DNA of 38,679 nucleotides from SYAN01 sp049459795 (GCA_049459795.1 JBMUDS010000006.1:1-38679), one strand, 5' to 3'; counted from the first letter of the stretch, positions 8,457-17,465 are shown. Made by a program: numbers and translations. Notes: generated by a model not told the origin, from the sequence alone.

Positions 8457-9164
8457 GTGCCGATAGAGGACGTGCAACGGCGAAATGAGGATCACCGCAC
8501 ACATCGGTCTGGATGGTTGCGCGCTGCGGTGCTTGGCGCCAATGATGGTCTGGTTTCCATCTCGGCTTTGATGATCGGAGTCGCTTCGGCAGGGGCGAAT
8601 GATGTCGTCTTCACCGCTGGAATGGCTGGCATCGCTGCAGGAGCCATGTCGATGGCTGTTGGCGAGTACGTATCGGTTCGCTCCCAAAACGATATCGAAG
8701 AGGCGGATCGTGAACTGGAAGTACAACATCTTGCGGAAGATCCGGAGGGCGAACTCGAAGAGTTGACCCTGATCTATATGGAGCGCGGGCTTTCAAGAGG
8801 ACTCGCAGAGCAAGTCGCTCGTGAGCTTCATGAGAGGGATGCGCTTGCCGCTCACCTGCGCGACGAATTGGGGCAATTCCATCTCACTCGTGCACGGCCC
8901 TTTCAGGCGGCATTCGCCTCCGCATTGAGCTTTGTAGCTGGTGGCGCTATACCGATTCTCGGCGCACTGGCACCTACCTTGGGTGGCAAAGTCGTGACTA
9001 TCGTGGCTATCACTATCGTCGGATTGATTGCAGCGGGGATCTTCAGCGGTAAGACCTCAGGTTCCTCCATTCCTCGCGCTGTGATTCGAATAGTGGCAGG
9101 GGGCTCCTTGGGCATGTTGATCACGGCAGGAATCGGTCAGCTCTTCCACATCTCAGGAATTTGA
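8457..9164 (+). CDS. VIT/CCC1 family transporter, probably for Fe2+ or Mn2+
   Basis: This 235-residue membrane protein belongs to the VIT1/CCC1 family, whose known members move ferrous iron or manganese. The family hallmark GANDGLVSISALMIGV opens the first helix. AGAMSMAVGEYVSVRSQND contains the conserved methionine and glutamate of the second helix. A charged cytosolic stretch rich in Glu (about residues 75-140) follows, and three more hydrophobic segments complete the five-helix pattern. In eukaryotic homologues that cytosolic stretch binds metal. The GTG start 2 nt after the lgt stop has GAGG at 8443-8446. The direction of transport and the metal are not shown by the sequence; detoxification of Fe or Mn is a reasonable guess. 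Confidence 0.87.
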   Translation: MPIEDVQRRNEDHRTHRSGWLRAAVLGANDGLVSISALMIGVASAGANDVVFTAGMAGIAAGAMSMAVGEYVSVRSQNDIEEADRELEVQHLAEDPEGELEELTLIYMERGLSRGLAEQVARELHERDALAAHLRDELGQFHLTRARPFQAAFASALSFVAGGAIPILGALAPTLGGKVVTIVAITIVGLIAAGIFSGKTSGSSIPRAVIRIVAGGSLGMLITAGIGQLFHISGI

Positions 9165-9302
9165 CGAGACCGGTGCGCTATTTGAACGCCATTGCTCCGA
9201 TAGCGTAATCAGTGGGCTGAGGCGTAGACTTCATCACCCTTTCAAGTTTCACGGGCCATCGTCGTCCCGAAGCATCAATTGTCTTCCTGAGGATTCCTGA
9301 CC
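9165..9302 (+). other. Intergenic region before gltB
   Basis: This 138-bp stretch has no gene. TAGACT at 9225-9230 fits a TANNNT -10 box, but no good -35 stands 16-18 bp upstream; TTGAAC at 9182-9187 is another isolated -35-like hexamer. GAGGA at 9289-9293, 9 nt before the gltB ATG, is a clear ribosome binding site. I see no strong terminator for the preceding gene and no recognisable nitrogen-regulator operator. Confidence 0.4.
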
Positions 9303-12300
9303 ATGGCTTTTCACCTGAGTACGCCAGAGCGACAAGGTCTCTACGACCCTTCGTTCGAGCATGACGCATGCGGTGTTGCGATGGTGGCGACTCTCAATAG
9401 GAAATCCACTCACGATATCGTCGAAGCTGGACTGCAAGCGCTTCGAAACTTAGAACATCGTGGGGCATCCGGTGCCGAAGTCAATAGTGGTGATGGCGCC
9501 GGCATTCTGATCCAGATGCCTGATCGCTTCCTACGTGCGGTCGTCGATTTCCCACTTCCAGAGGTCGGTCATTACGCGGCAGGTATCGCCTTCATTCAGC
9601 AGAAGGATTTCGACGAAACACTTCTCAAGAAGATCGCGATGGAGGAGGGAGTCTCGTTACTGGGTTGGCGTGACGTACCCGTAGATCCATCCGATCTTGG
9701 AGCAACTGCCATTTCGACGATGCCTACCTTCAAACAACTCTTCATCTCCGCAACGGATGGCTCTCACGGCATGGAGTTGGAGCGAAAGGCATTCTGCTTC
9801 CGCAAGCGTGTGGAGCATGCACTACCGATCTACTTTCCTTCGCTCTCGTCTCGGACCATGGTCTATAAAGGCATGTTGACCACGGGTCAACTCCAGCCAT
9901 TCTTCCCAGACCTCTCTGATCCACGATTCGAGTCGAAACTTGCGCTCGTCCATTCCCGCTTCTCAACCAACACCTTCCCTTCCTGGCCACTCGCTCATCC
10001 GTATCGCTTCATCGCACATAACGGCGAGATCAACACTGTCCGCGGCAATAGAAACTGGATGTCGGCACGAGAATCGCTCTTGGCAAGCGAAGTGATTCCA
10101 GGTGAGATCTCACGATTATTGCCGATCGTGAATCCTGATGGCTCTGATTCTGCTTCGTTTGATGAGGTTCTGGAGCTTCTCTATCTCGGTGGTCGTTCGC
10201 TGCCACATGCCATCTTGATGATGATTCCCGAAGCGTGGGAGAACCATGAAACGATGTCGAAGGCTCGTAAGGACTTCTATCGTTTCCATGCCTCACTCAT
10301 GGAGCCATGGGATGGTCCAGCGTGTGTAACCTTCACAGACGGAAGAGTCGTTGGTGCCGTCCTTGATCGAAATGGTTTGCGCCCATCGAGATTCTGGGTC
10401 ACCAAAGATGGAATGGTGATCCTTTCAAGCGAAGTCGGTGTCTTGGATGTTCCAGCCGATGAGGTCGAACGCAAAGGTCGGTTACAACCAGGGAAGATGT
10501 TTCTTGTCGACATCGAAGATGGTCGTGTCATAGAAGACGACGAGATCAAGGACGAGCTCGCCAGTTCGGCCCCTTATGGCGAATGGTTGAAGCAAGGGAT
10601 CGTCCGACTGGCCGATCTTCCGGCGCGCGAACATATCTTCTACCCACATTCATCCGTGGTTCGGCGACAGCGTGCATTTGGATACACGGAGGAAGAACTC
10701 CGCGTGATCCTGGCGCCGATGGCAAAGTCAGCGGCGGAGCCGATCGGTTCGATGGGTACTGACACTCCGATTGCTGCTCTCTCCGAAAAACCACGATTGC
10801 TCTTCGATTACTTCACTCAACTTTTTGCGCAGGTGACGAATCCGCCGCTCGATGCGATACGTGAAGAGCTTGTGACCTCACTCGGTGGTTCTCTTGGTCC
10901 CGAACACAATCTTCTAGATCCAGGTCCGGAGTCATGCCGTCAGATCTCGCTCGCATTCCCCGTAATAGACAATGATGAATTGGCGAAGATCATCCATGTC
11001 AATGTCGATGGCGATCATCCAGGATTCTCGGCACATGTCGTTCGAGGGCTCTTCCCGATAGCCAAAGGCGGTGCAGGACTGACTGCGCGAATCGAGGAGA
11101 TATGCGCTGAGGTCTCGGCAGCCATCGACGAGGGTGCGCACATGATCGTGCTCTCTGATCGCGATGGAGATGGAGAGAATGCGCCGATTCCTTCGCTGCT
11201 TTTGACCGCCGCAGTGCATCATCACTTGATCAGGGAGAAGTCGCGCACACGTGTCGGATTGATCGTCGAAAGTGGTGAGGTTCGCGAAGTTCATCACGTC
11301 GCTCTCTTGATCGGCTTTGGTGCCGCAGCAGTCAATCCATATTTGGCGATGGAGAGCGTCGAGGATCTAGTTCTTCAAGGCGCTATCACGGGGATCAGTC
11401 CCGAGAAGGCGGTTCGCAACTTGATCAAGGCGCTCGGTAAAGGCGTCCTCAAGGTTATGTCGAAGATGGGAATCTCGACCATCGCCTCCTACACAGGCGC
11501 ACAAGTCTTCGAAGCAATAGGGCTCGCCAAACCACTCATCGATAGATATTTCGTCGGGTGCACATCAAGGCTTGGTGGAGTCGATATCGATGTCATCGCA
11601 GAAGAGACCATCGCTCGTCATCACATCGCTTATCCACCGGGCGGAGAGATCCCGGGGAGCAAGAAACTTCCCATCGGCGGTGAGTATCAATGGCGACGCG
11701 AAGGTGAACCTCACCTGTTTGACCCCGAGACGGTCTTCACATTGCAACATTCGACGAGACAGAAGCGTTACGACGTATTCAAGAGATATACCTCACGCGT
11801 CAATGATCAAAGTAAGAGATTGATGACTCTTCGCGGTCTCTTCGAATTCAAAGAAGGCGTTCGTACGTCGATTCCGATCGAAGAAGTTGAACCAGCAAGC
11901 GAGATCATCAAGCGGTTCTCGACTGGTGCTATGAGCTATGGATCAATCTCACAGGAAGCGCATGAGACTCTTGCCATTGCGATGAATCGCATCGGAGGTA
12001 AGTCCAATACAGGTGAAGGAGGCGAGGATTCATCTCGCTATCAACCTCTGCCAAACGGAGATTCGAAGCGTTCTGCGATCAAGCAGGTTGCAAGTGGACG
12101 CTTCGGCGTCACAAGCGAATATCTGGTCAACGGTGACGACATCCAGATCAAAATGGCACAAGGTGCGAAGCCAGGTGAAGGCGGGCAATTGCCCGGAAAC
12201 AAGATCTACCCCTGGATCGCGAAGGTACGTCACTCGACTCCAGGTGTCGGACTGATCTCACCGCCTCCTCATCACGACATCTATTCGATCGAGGATCTCG

Positions 12301-13826
12301 CACAACTCATCCATGACCTTAAGAATGCGAATGAGAATGCAAGAGTGCACGTCAAATTGGTTGCGGAGGTCGGAGTCGGCACTGTCGCCGCTGGTGTCAG
12401 CAAGGCTCATGCGGATGTAGTTTTGATTTCGGGACATGACGGTGGAACAGGTGCCTCTCCGCTCACTTCACTCAAGCATGCTGGTGCGCCATGGGAGTTG
12501 GGGCTCGCCGAGACTCAACAAACCTTGATGCTCAATGGTCTCCGCGATCGCATCGTGGTTCAAACCGACGGTCAGATGAAGACTGGTCGCGATGTAGTCA
12601 TCGCCGCTCTCCTTGGAGCAGAGGAATATGGATTCGCAACAGCGCCGCTTGTCGTCTCTGGTTGCATCATGATGCGCGTCTGTCATCTCGACACATGTCC
12701 GGTCGGAGTCGCGACACAGAACCCCGAATTGCGGAAGAAATTCACCGGGAAACCTGAGTTCGTTGAGACCTTCTTCGAGTACATCGCCGAGGAAGTACGC
12801 GAAGTCCTGGCAACTCTGGGGTTCAGGACTCTTGATGAGGCAATCGGTGCCGTAGAACTACTCGATACTCGGGCGGCGATCGATCACTGGAAGGCGAGCG
12901 GACTTGATCTCGCTCCGATCCTTCATTTCCCAGATTCACTCAAAGACGCGCCACGTAGACATCGAGTCAAACAAGATCATGGTCTAGATCGGGCCTTGGA
13001 TCGCACATTGATCGAGTTAGCCAAGCCGGCTCTCGATCGCGGTGAGAACATCAATCTTGAGTTCTCGATTAAGAACGGGAATCGGACTGTAGGCACGATG
13101 CTTGGGTCCGCGATGACCCGAAGTGGTCGTAAATTCATAGATGATGCGATCACCGTGACCTTCCACGGCTCTGCAGGGCAGTCCTTTGGCGCATTCATTC
13201 CGAAAGGACTCACGCTAAGGATCTATGGCGATGCCAACGATTACGTTGCGAAAGGTATCTCTGGGGGACGCGTCATAGTTCGCCCCGACGAAAGGGCGAC
13301 TTTCTCATCGGAGAAGAATGTGATCGCTGGAAACGTCATCGGTTATGGCGCGACATCAGGTGAGATCCTGATTCGTGGAGTGGTTGGTGAGCGATTCTGC
13401 GTGAGGAACTCAGGCGCATCTGCGATCGCTGAATCAGTCGGAGATCATGGCTGCGAGTACATGACTGGTGGAACTGTGGTCGTCCTCGGTCCAACGGGGC
13501 GAAACTTTGCCGCCGGAATGTCGGGAGGCGTTGCGTTCTTGCTCGATGTCGATCCGATGAAGGTCAACAGTGAGATGGTCGATCTCTCTTCGGCACAAAG
13601 CGCTGAGCCATCGTTGCAATCACGGCTCCACGATCTAATTTCCAAGTTCCATGCTGAGACCGGATCTGAGATCGCTCGCGTACTCCTATCTGATTGGCAA
13701 GTCGCTTTGAGTCGTTTCACCTTGGTAATGCCGAGGGATTATCGACGAGTCCTTGACGCAATCGCTCGTGCTGAACGTGAGGGTTTGGATGTCGAGAAAG
13801 TCGTGATGGAGGCTAGCAATGGCTGA
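9303..13826 (+). CDS. gltB: Glutamate synthase, large (alpha) subunit
   Basis: GltB converts glutamine and 2-oxoglutarate to two glutamates with electrons from GltD, in the GS-GOGAT route of ammonia assimilation. The 1507-residue size is normal. The N-terminal amidotransferase nucleophile is Cys23 in EHDACGVAMVA, so a 22-residue propeptide should be removed. A central domain precedes the FMN-binding synthase domain (about 830-1200), which shows GGKSNTGEGGED, GAKPGEGGQLPG and SPPPHHDIYSIEDL. The 3Fe-4S cluster ligands are Cys1121, Cys1127 and Cys1132 (SGCIMMRVCHLDTCPVG). The C-terminal part is the glycine-rich beta-helix (about 1260-1480). The start is ATG 9303 with GAGGA upstream. It overlaps gltD by 8 bp. 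Confidence 0.97.
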   Translation: MAFHLSTPERQGLYDPSFEHDACGVAMVATLNRKSTHDIVEAGLQALRNLEHRGASGAEVNSGDGAGILIQMPDRFLRAVVDFPLPEVGHYAAGIAFIQQKDFDETLLKKIAMEEGVSLLGWRDVPVDPSDLGATAISTMPTFKQLFISATDGSHGMELERKAFCFRKRVEHALPIYFPSLSSRTMVYKGMLTTGQLQPFFPDLSDPRFESKLALVHSRFSTNTFPSWPLAHPYRFIAHNGEINTVRGNRNWMSARESLLASEVIPGEISRLLPIVNPDGSDSASFDEVLELLYLGGRSLPHAILMMIPEAWENHETMSKARKDFYRFHASLMEPWDGPACVTFTDGRVVGAVLDRNGLRPSRFWVTKDGMVILSSEVGVLDVPADEVERKGRLQPGKMFLVDIEDGRVIEDDEIKDELASSAPYGEWLKQGIVRLADLPAREHIFYPHSSVVRRQRAFGYTEEELRVILAPMAKSAAEPIGSMGTDTPIAALSEKPRLLFDYFTQLFAQVTNPPLDAIREELVTSLGGSLGPEHNLLDPGPESCRQISLAFPVIDNDELAKIIHVNVDGDHPGFSAHVVRGLFPIAKGGAGLTARIEEICAEVSAAIDEGAHMIVLSDRDGDGENAPIPSLLLTAAVHHHLIREKSRTRVGLIVESGEVREVHHVALLIGFGAAAVNPYLAMESVEDLVLQGAITGISPEKAVRNLIKALGKGVLKVMSKMGISTIASYTGAQVFEAIGLAKPLIDRYFVGCTSRLGGVDIDVIAEETIARHHIAYPPGGEIPGSKKLPIGGEYQWRREGEPHLFDPETVFTLQHSTRQKRYDVFKRYTSRVNDQSKRLMTLRGLFEFKEGVRTSIPIEEVEPASEIIKRFSTGAMSYGSISQEAHETLAIAMNRIGGKSNTGEGGEDSSRYQPLPNGDSKRSAIKQVASGRFGVTSEYLVNGDDIQIKMAQGAKPGEGGQLPGNKIYPWIAKVRHSTPGVGLISPPPHHDIYSIEDLAQLIHDLKNANENARVHVKLVAEVGVGTVAAGVSKAHADVVLISGHDGGTGASPLTSLKHAGAPWELGLAETQQTLMLNGLRDRIVVQTDGQMKTGRDVVIAALLGAEEYGFATAPLVVSGCIMMRVCHLDTCPVGVATQNPELRKKFTGKPEFVETFFEYIAEEVREVLATLGFRTLDEAIGAVELLDTRAAIDHWKASGLDLAPILHFPDSLKDAPRRHRVKQDHGLDRALDRTLIELAKPALDRGENINLEFSIKNGNRTVGTMLGSAMTRSGRKFIDDAITVTFHGSAGQSFGAFIPKGLTLRIYGDANDYVAKGISGGRVIVRPDERATFSSEKNVIAGNVIGYGATSGEILIRGVVGERFCVRNSGASAIAESVGDHGCEYMTGGTVVVLGPTGRNFAAGMSGGVAFLLDVDPMKVNSEMVDLSSAQSAEPSLQSRLHDLISKFHAETGSEIARVLLSDWQVALSRFTLVMPRDYRRVLDAIARAEREGLDVEKVVMEASNG

Positions 13827-15276
13827 TCCCAAGGGATTCCTCAAGACGGAGCGGAAGGTTCCGCAGCGACGACCAGTAGACATCAGAATCCGAGATTGGA
13901 AAGAGGTCTATAAGGAGCAGGACTTCACGGAACTACAACAGCAGGCCGGTCGCTGCATGGATTGTGGTATCCCGTTCTGCCACCAAGGATGTCCATTGGG
14001 CAATCTGATTCCGGAGTGGAATGACTTGATCTGGCGTGGCGAGAAGGAAGAAGCGATTGCGCGACTGCATGCCACCAATAATTTCCCTGAATTCACCGGT
14101 CGACTCTGTCCAGCCCCCTGTGAGACTGCCTGTGTTGTTGGTATCAACGCGGACCCCGTGACGATCAAACAAGTCGAACTCCGCACCATCGAAGAGGCAT
14201 TCGATAGAGGACATGTGGTCCCGCAGCAACCAGATCGAATTACGGGAAAGATCGTGGCCGTCATCGGTAGCGGGCCAGCAGGCTTGGCAGCGGCGCAACA
14301 ACTCACGCGAGCTGGACATACTGTGGTGGTCTATGAACGCGCACCCAGGATCGGCGGCCTTCTTCGTTATGGCATTCCAGAGTTCAAGATGGAGAAGCGG
14401 ATCTTGGATCGACGACTGGCACAGATGGAGCGAGAAGGAACACGTTTCAGGCCAGGTGTCGAAGTCGGTAAGGATCTCTCCGTAGCAGACCTCAAGGCTC
14501 GTTATGACGCAGTGATCTTGGCTACCGGTGCTACCCGATGGCGCGATCTCGAGATTCCCGGCCGAGAATTCATGGGGATCTATCAAGCGATGGAGTACTT
14601 GCCATGGGGTAACAAGCAGGCGTTAGGTGAACTCTCTTCACCACCACAGATCGATGCAGCAGGAAAGCGCGTCGTGATTCTCGGTGGTGGTGATACTGGA
14701 GCAGACTGTCTTGGAACTGCTCATCGACAAGGCGCAGCTTCAGTGACACAGATAGAGATCATGCCAAGACCGACGGATGAGAGACCGGTCAATCAGCCGT
14801 GGCCCACTTATCCGATGACGTATCGCGTTAGCAGTGCACACGAAGAAGGTGGTGAACGGGTCTACTCCATCGCAACGCAAGAATTCCTTGGCGATGATCA
14901 GGGTCGCCTTCGTGCCCTTAAGGTCGTCGAGACTCGATTCGAGAACGGGAAGTTCTCTCCGATTCCAGGTACAGAACATGAGATCGAATGCGACATGGTC
15001 TTCCTTGCCATGGGATTCACTGGTCCGGAGAAGTCACCGCTGATGGATGATCTCGGTATTACGCTCACAGAGCGTGGCCTGATCGCACGCGATGATCACT
15101 ATCAAACCAATCTTGAGAATGTCTTCGTCTGTGGTGATGCAGGTCGAGGACAATCTTTGATCGTTTGGGCGATAGCGGAAGGTCGCAGTGCTGCTGCTGA
15201 AGTGGATCGATATTTGACGGGACGCGATCAACTTCCAGTCACCATCGCTGCAAGCGAGAGGCCACTTGCACTCTGA
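13819..15276 (+). CDS. gltD: Glutamate synthase, small (beta) subunit
   Basis: GltD takes electrons from NADPH through FAD and 4Fe-4S clusters and delivers them to GltB. The 485-residue protein has the N-terminal iron-sulphur cysteines in GRCMDCGIPFCHQGCPLGN and GRLCPAPCETACVVG. It then shows the FAD dinucleotide fold (AVIGSGPAGLAAAQQL, RIGGLLRYGIPEFKMEKRI) and the NADPH fold (VVILGGGDTGADCLGTAHRQGA), and ends with the FAD contact NVFVCGDAGRGQSLIVWAI. All expected motifs are present and the length is normal. Its ATG lies inside the end of gltB (8-bp overlap), which should couple synthesis of the two subunits. The 58 bp before pyk contain the 12-bp repeats described separately. Confidence 0.97.
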   Translation: MADPKGFLKTERKVPQRRPVDIRIRDWKEVYKEQDFTELQQQAGRCMDCGIPFCHQGCPLGNLIPEWNDLIWRGEKEEAIARLHATNNFPEFTGRLCPAPCETACVVGINADPVTIKQVELRTIEEAFDRGHVVPQQPDRITGKIVAVIGSGPAGLAAAQQLTRAGHTVVVYERAPRIGGLLRYGIPEFKMEKRILDRRLAQMEREGTRFRPGVEVGKDLSVADLKARYDAVILATGATRWRDLEIPGREFMGIYQAMEYLPWGNKQALGELSSPPQIDAAGKRVVILGGGDTGADCLGTAHRQGAASVTQIEIMPRPTDERPVNQPWPTYPMTYRVSSAHEEGGERVYSIATQEFLGDDQGRLRALKVVETRFENGKFSPIPGTEHEIECDMVFLAMGFTGPEKSPLMDDLGITLTERGLIARDDHYQTNLENVFVCGDAGRGQSLIVWAIAEGRSAAAEVDRYLTGRDQLPVTIAASERPLAL

Positions 15277-15287
15277 TTCCAGCATTG

Positions 15288-15323
15288 AGTTCGATGGATA
15301 GTTCGACAGGTAGCTCGACAGAT
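15288..15323 (+). repeat. Three tandem 12-bp imperfect repeats upstream of pyk
   Basis: The units are AGTTCGATGGAT (15288-15299), AGTTCGACAGGT (15300-15311) and AGCTCGACAGAT (15312-15323), head to tail and without spacing. They end directly at TAGGAT (15324-15329), which reads as a possible -10 box or, as AGGA, as a ribosome binding site for pyk. They could be regulator sites spaced about one helical turn apart, or simple replication-slippage repeats. Confidence 0.75.
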
Positions 15324-15334
15324 AGGATGTGTCA

Positions 15335-16798
15335 GTGTTCGCAGCGATGGACTTGAAGCGTAGAGCCAAGATCGTCTGCACCATCGGTCCTGCAGTCGCT
15401 ACCGAAGTGAAGATCAAGGAGTTGATTGCGGCTGGCATGAATGTCGCGAGGCTCAATCTCTCCCATGGCGATTATTCAGAGCATGAGCGTGTCTATTCAC
15501 TGATTCGTAAAGGTGCGGAAGCAGCCGGACGCCCAGTCGCGATTCTGGTTGACCTGCAAGGTCCGAAGATCAGGCTAGGTCGATTCAGTAACGGTCCACA
15601 TAAACTCACAAAAGGTGACACTTTCACCATCACGATTGATGAGATTGACGGAACAGCTCAACGAGCGAGCACCACTTATAAAGGGTTACCTGGTGACTGT
15701 TCGGTGAATGACTTGGTCTTGATCGATGACGGCAGCATCATGGCTCGGGTCACGAACGTGTCGGAGCGTGATGTCGTTACCGAGATCATCCAGGGTGGCG
15801 CAGTAAGCAACAACAAAGGAATCAATCTCCCAGGAGTCGCAGTATCCGTTCCGGCGATGTCAGAGAAGGATAAAGATGACCTTCGGTGGGCTTTGAAGGT
15901 CGGTGCTGATCTGATCGCACTCTCATTCGTTCGTTCGGCTACGGATATCGATGAAGCACTTGAGATCATGCGTGGTGCTGGACTGCGACTTCCAGTGATC
16001 GCCAAGATCGAGAAGCCTCAGGCAGTAGAGAACCTCGATGAGATCATCGAAGCTTTCGACGGATTGATGGTCGCTCGGGGAGATCTCGGCGTCGAGCTTC
16101 CGTTCGAGGATGTTCCGATGGTGCAAAAACGTTGCATCACGGCAGCGCGAGAGATGGCCAAACCTGTCATCGTCGCAACACAAATGCTCGATTCGATGAT
16201 CAATAATCCCCGCCCGACTCGAGCCGAGGCCACAGATTGTGCGAACGCAGTACTTGATGGAGCCGATGCATTGATGCTCTCTGGGGAGACGAGTGTCGGC
16301 CAATTCCCGATCGAAGCCGTGCAAACGATGGCCCGGATCATCGAGAAGACTGAGAAGGAAGCACTGGATCTCATCCCAGCACTGAAGCACGCGCCTCGAA
16401 CGAAGGGAGGCGCGATCACGAAAGCAGCGACCGAGGTCGGAATGATCATCGGAGCGAAGTACCTCGTCGCATTCACTCAAAGCGGCGACTCGGCGCGAAG
16501 GATGTCGCGGCTTCGCTGCTCCATCCCGATGTTGGCTTGTACTCCGGAATCATCGACGTACAACCAACTTGCATTGAGTTGGGGAGTCGAGCCGATCATC
16601 GTCCCAATGGTGAAGACGACTGACGAGATGGTCCGACAGGTCGATCAGATTCTCATCGAGAGTGGAACCGTGGCGAAAGGGGAGAGCGTCCTGATCGTTG
16701 CGGGTTCGCCACCTGGAATCCCTGGTTCGACCAATGCGATGCGTGTACACCTCATCGGCGCAGCGGTCGATGGTTCTGCGGCTGCCTACCGAAATTAG
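15335..16798 (+). CDS. pyk: Pyruvate kinase
   Basis: Pyruvate kinase transfers phosphate from phosphoenolpyruvate to ADP in the last step of glycolysis. The sequence carries the N-terminal RRAKIVCTIGPA strand, LNLSHGDYSEH, DLQGPKIRLGRF, the catalytic lysine in VIAKIEKPQAVENL, the metal site VARGDLGVELP, ATQMLDSMI and RAEATDCANAVLDGADA, followed by a complete C-terminal regulatory domain ending in GIPGSTNAMRVHLIG. Three starts are possible. GTG 15335 (487 residues) is preferred because AGGA at 15324-15327 is 7 nt upstream and the TAGGAT -10-like box would also place transcription start there. GTG 15329 and ATG 15347 are alternatives; the last is nearest to the usual family N-terminus. The gene ends 20 bp before the tRNA. 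Confidence 0.96.
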   Translation: MFAAMDLKRRAKIVCTIGPAVATEVKIKELIAAGMNVARLNLSHGDYSEHERVYSLIRKGAEAAGRPVAILVDLQGPKIRLGRFSNGPHKLTKGDTFTITIDEIDGTAQRASTTYKGLPGDCSVNDLVLIDDGSIMARVTNVSERDVVTEIIQGGAVSNNKGINLPGVAVSVPAMSEKDKDDLRWALKVGADLIALSFVRSATDIDEALEIMRGAGLRLPVIAKIEKPQAVENLDEIIEAFDGLMVARGDLGVELPFEDVPMVQKRCITAAREMAKPVIVATQMLDSMINNPRPTRAEATDCANAVLDGADALMLSGETSVGQFPIEAVQTMARIIEKTEKEALDLIPALKHAPRTKGGAITKAATEVGMIIGAKYLVAFTQSGDSARRMSRLRCSIPMLACTPESSTYNQLALSWGVEPIIVPMVKTTDEMVRQVDQILIESGTVAKGESVLIVAGSPPGIPGSTNAMRVHLIGAAVDGSAAAYRN

Positions 16799-16804
16799 CC
16801 TGGC

Positions 16805-16810
16805 TATAAT
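16805..16810 (+). promoter_or_regulatory. Candidate -10 box for the tRNA gene and the regulator behind it
   Basis: A perfect TATAAT lies 8 nt before the first base of the tRNA, so transcription would start about at the mature 5' end. CTGCCT at 16782-16787, within the end of pyk, is a weak -35 at 17-bp spacing. Because the following CDS starts 1 nt after the tRNA, this promoter probably serves both. Confidence 0.6.
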
Positions 16811-16818
16811 CGCCACAC

Positions 16819-16891
16819 GCCTCGGTACTCCAACGGTAGAGAGGGCGGTCTCAAACACCGCATAGTGTCGGTTCAAATCCGACTCGAGGCA
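16819..16891 (+). tRNA. tRNA with anticodon CAA (tRNA-Leu by codon), short variable loop
   Basis: The cloverleaf is complete. The acceptor stem is GCCTCGG paired with TCGAGGC (16884-16890; one G-T pair) and the discriminator base is A16891. The D arm has a CTC/GAG stem with GG in the loop. The anticodon stem is GCGGT/ACCGC (16845-16849 and 16857-16861) around the loop CTCAAAC, giving anticodon CAA at 16852-16854. The T stem is GTCGG/CCGAC with loop TTCAAAT. CAA reads the leucine codon UUG and A73 suits leucyl-tRNA synthetase. The variable region is only 5 nt (ATAGT, 16862-16866), whereas bacterial tRNA-Leu normally has a long variable arm. The 3' CCA is not encoded. Decoding by CAA is seen; leucine identity is inferred. 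Confidence 0.9.
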
Positions 16892-16892
16892 C

Positions 16893-17465
16893 GTGAGTTA
16901 CCGGATCGTGGTCGCCGAGGACGAAGCACTGATCCGAATGGACCTGGTCGAGATGCTCTCTGGGGCTGGCTACGACGTCGTCGGTCAGGCGAGTAACGGT
17001 AGCGAAGCAATCGAATTGGTCTTGAGTGAGCGTCCAGATCTAGCCATCCTCGACGTGAAGATGCCAATCCTTGATGGCATCTCGGCAGCAGAGAAGATCG
17101 TCGAACACTCTGCGGTACTGATCCTCACTGCATTCAGTCAGAAGGAATTGATCGATCGGGCGAGTGCGGCTGGCGCCATCGCGTACGTGGTCAAACCATT
17201 CACCTTGCTCGACCTTCAGCCCTCCATAGAGATCGCTATCGCAAGGCATCGACAGATGAAGGCCTTGGAATCCGAAGTTCGAGACATCCATGAACGACTC
17301 GAAAGTCGGAAGGTCATCGACCGGGCTAAGGGGATCTTGATGTCGGCGCTCCGACTCTCAGAGCCAGAGGCTTTCGCATGGATTCAAAAGACGGCTATGG
17401 ATCGACGGGTATCGATGAAGGTCGTCGCTGAAGCCGTCATCAATCCAGACCAAGTTCTGGACTGA
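16893..17465 (+). CDS. pdtaR: ANTAR-domain response regulator, PdtaR-like
   Basis: This 190-residue protein joins an N-terminal receiver domain (about 1-120) to a C-terminal ANTAR domain (about 130-185), the layout of the mycobacterial antiterminator PdtaR. The acidic pocket is in VVAEDEALIRMD, the phospho-acceptor aspartate in LAILDVKMP, the switch residue in LILTAF and the lysine in YVVKPFT. The ANTAR helices are represented by ESRKVIDRAKGILMS and MKVVAEAVI. Family members bind paired RNA hairpins to prevent termination when phosphorylated by a cognate kinase such as PdtaS; no kinase gene is in this window. GTG 16893 is the only usable start, because the upstream frame stops inside the tRNA. 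It lies 1 nt after the tRNA and has no properly spaced ribosome binding site. Confidence 0.93.
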   Translation: MSYRIVVAEDEALIRMDLVEMLSGAGYDVVGQASNGSEAIELVLSERPDLAILDVKMPILDGISAAEKIVEHSAVLILTAFSQKELIDRASAAGAIAYVVKPFTLLDLQPSIEIAIARHRQMKALESEVRDIHERLESRKVIDRAKGILMSALRLSEPEAFAWIQKTAMDRRVSMKVVAEAVINPDQVLD

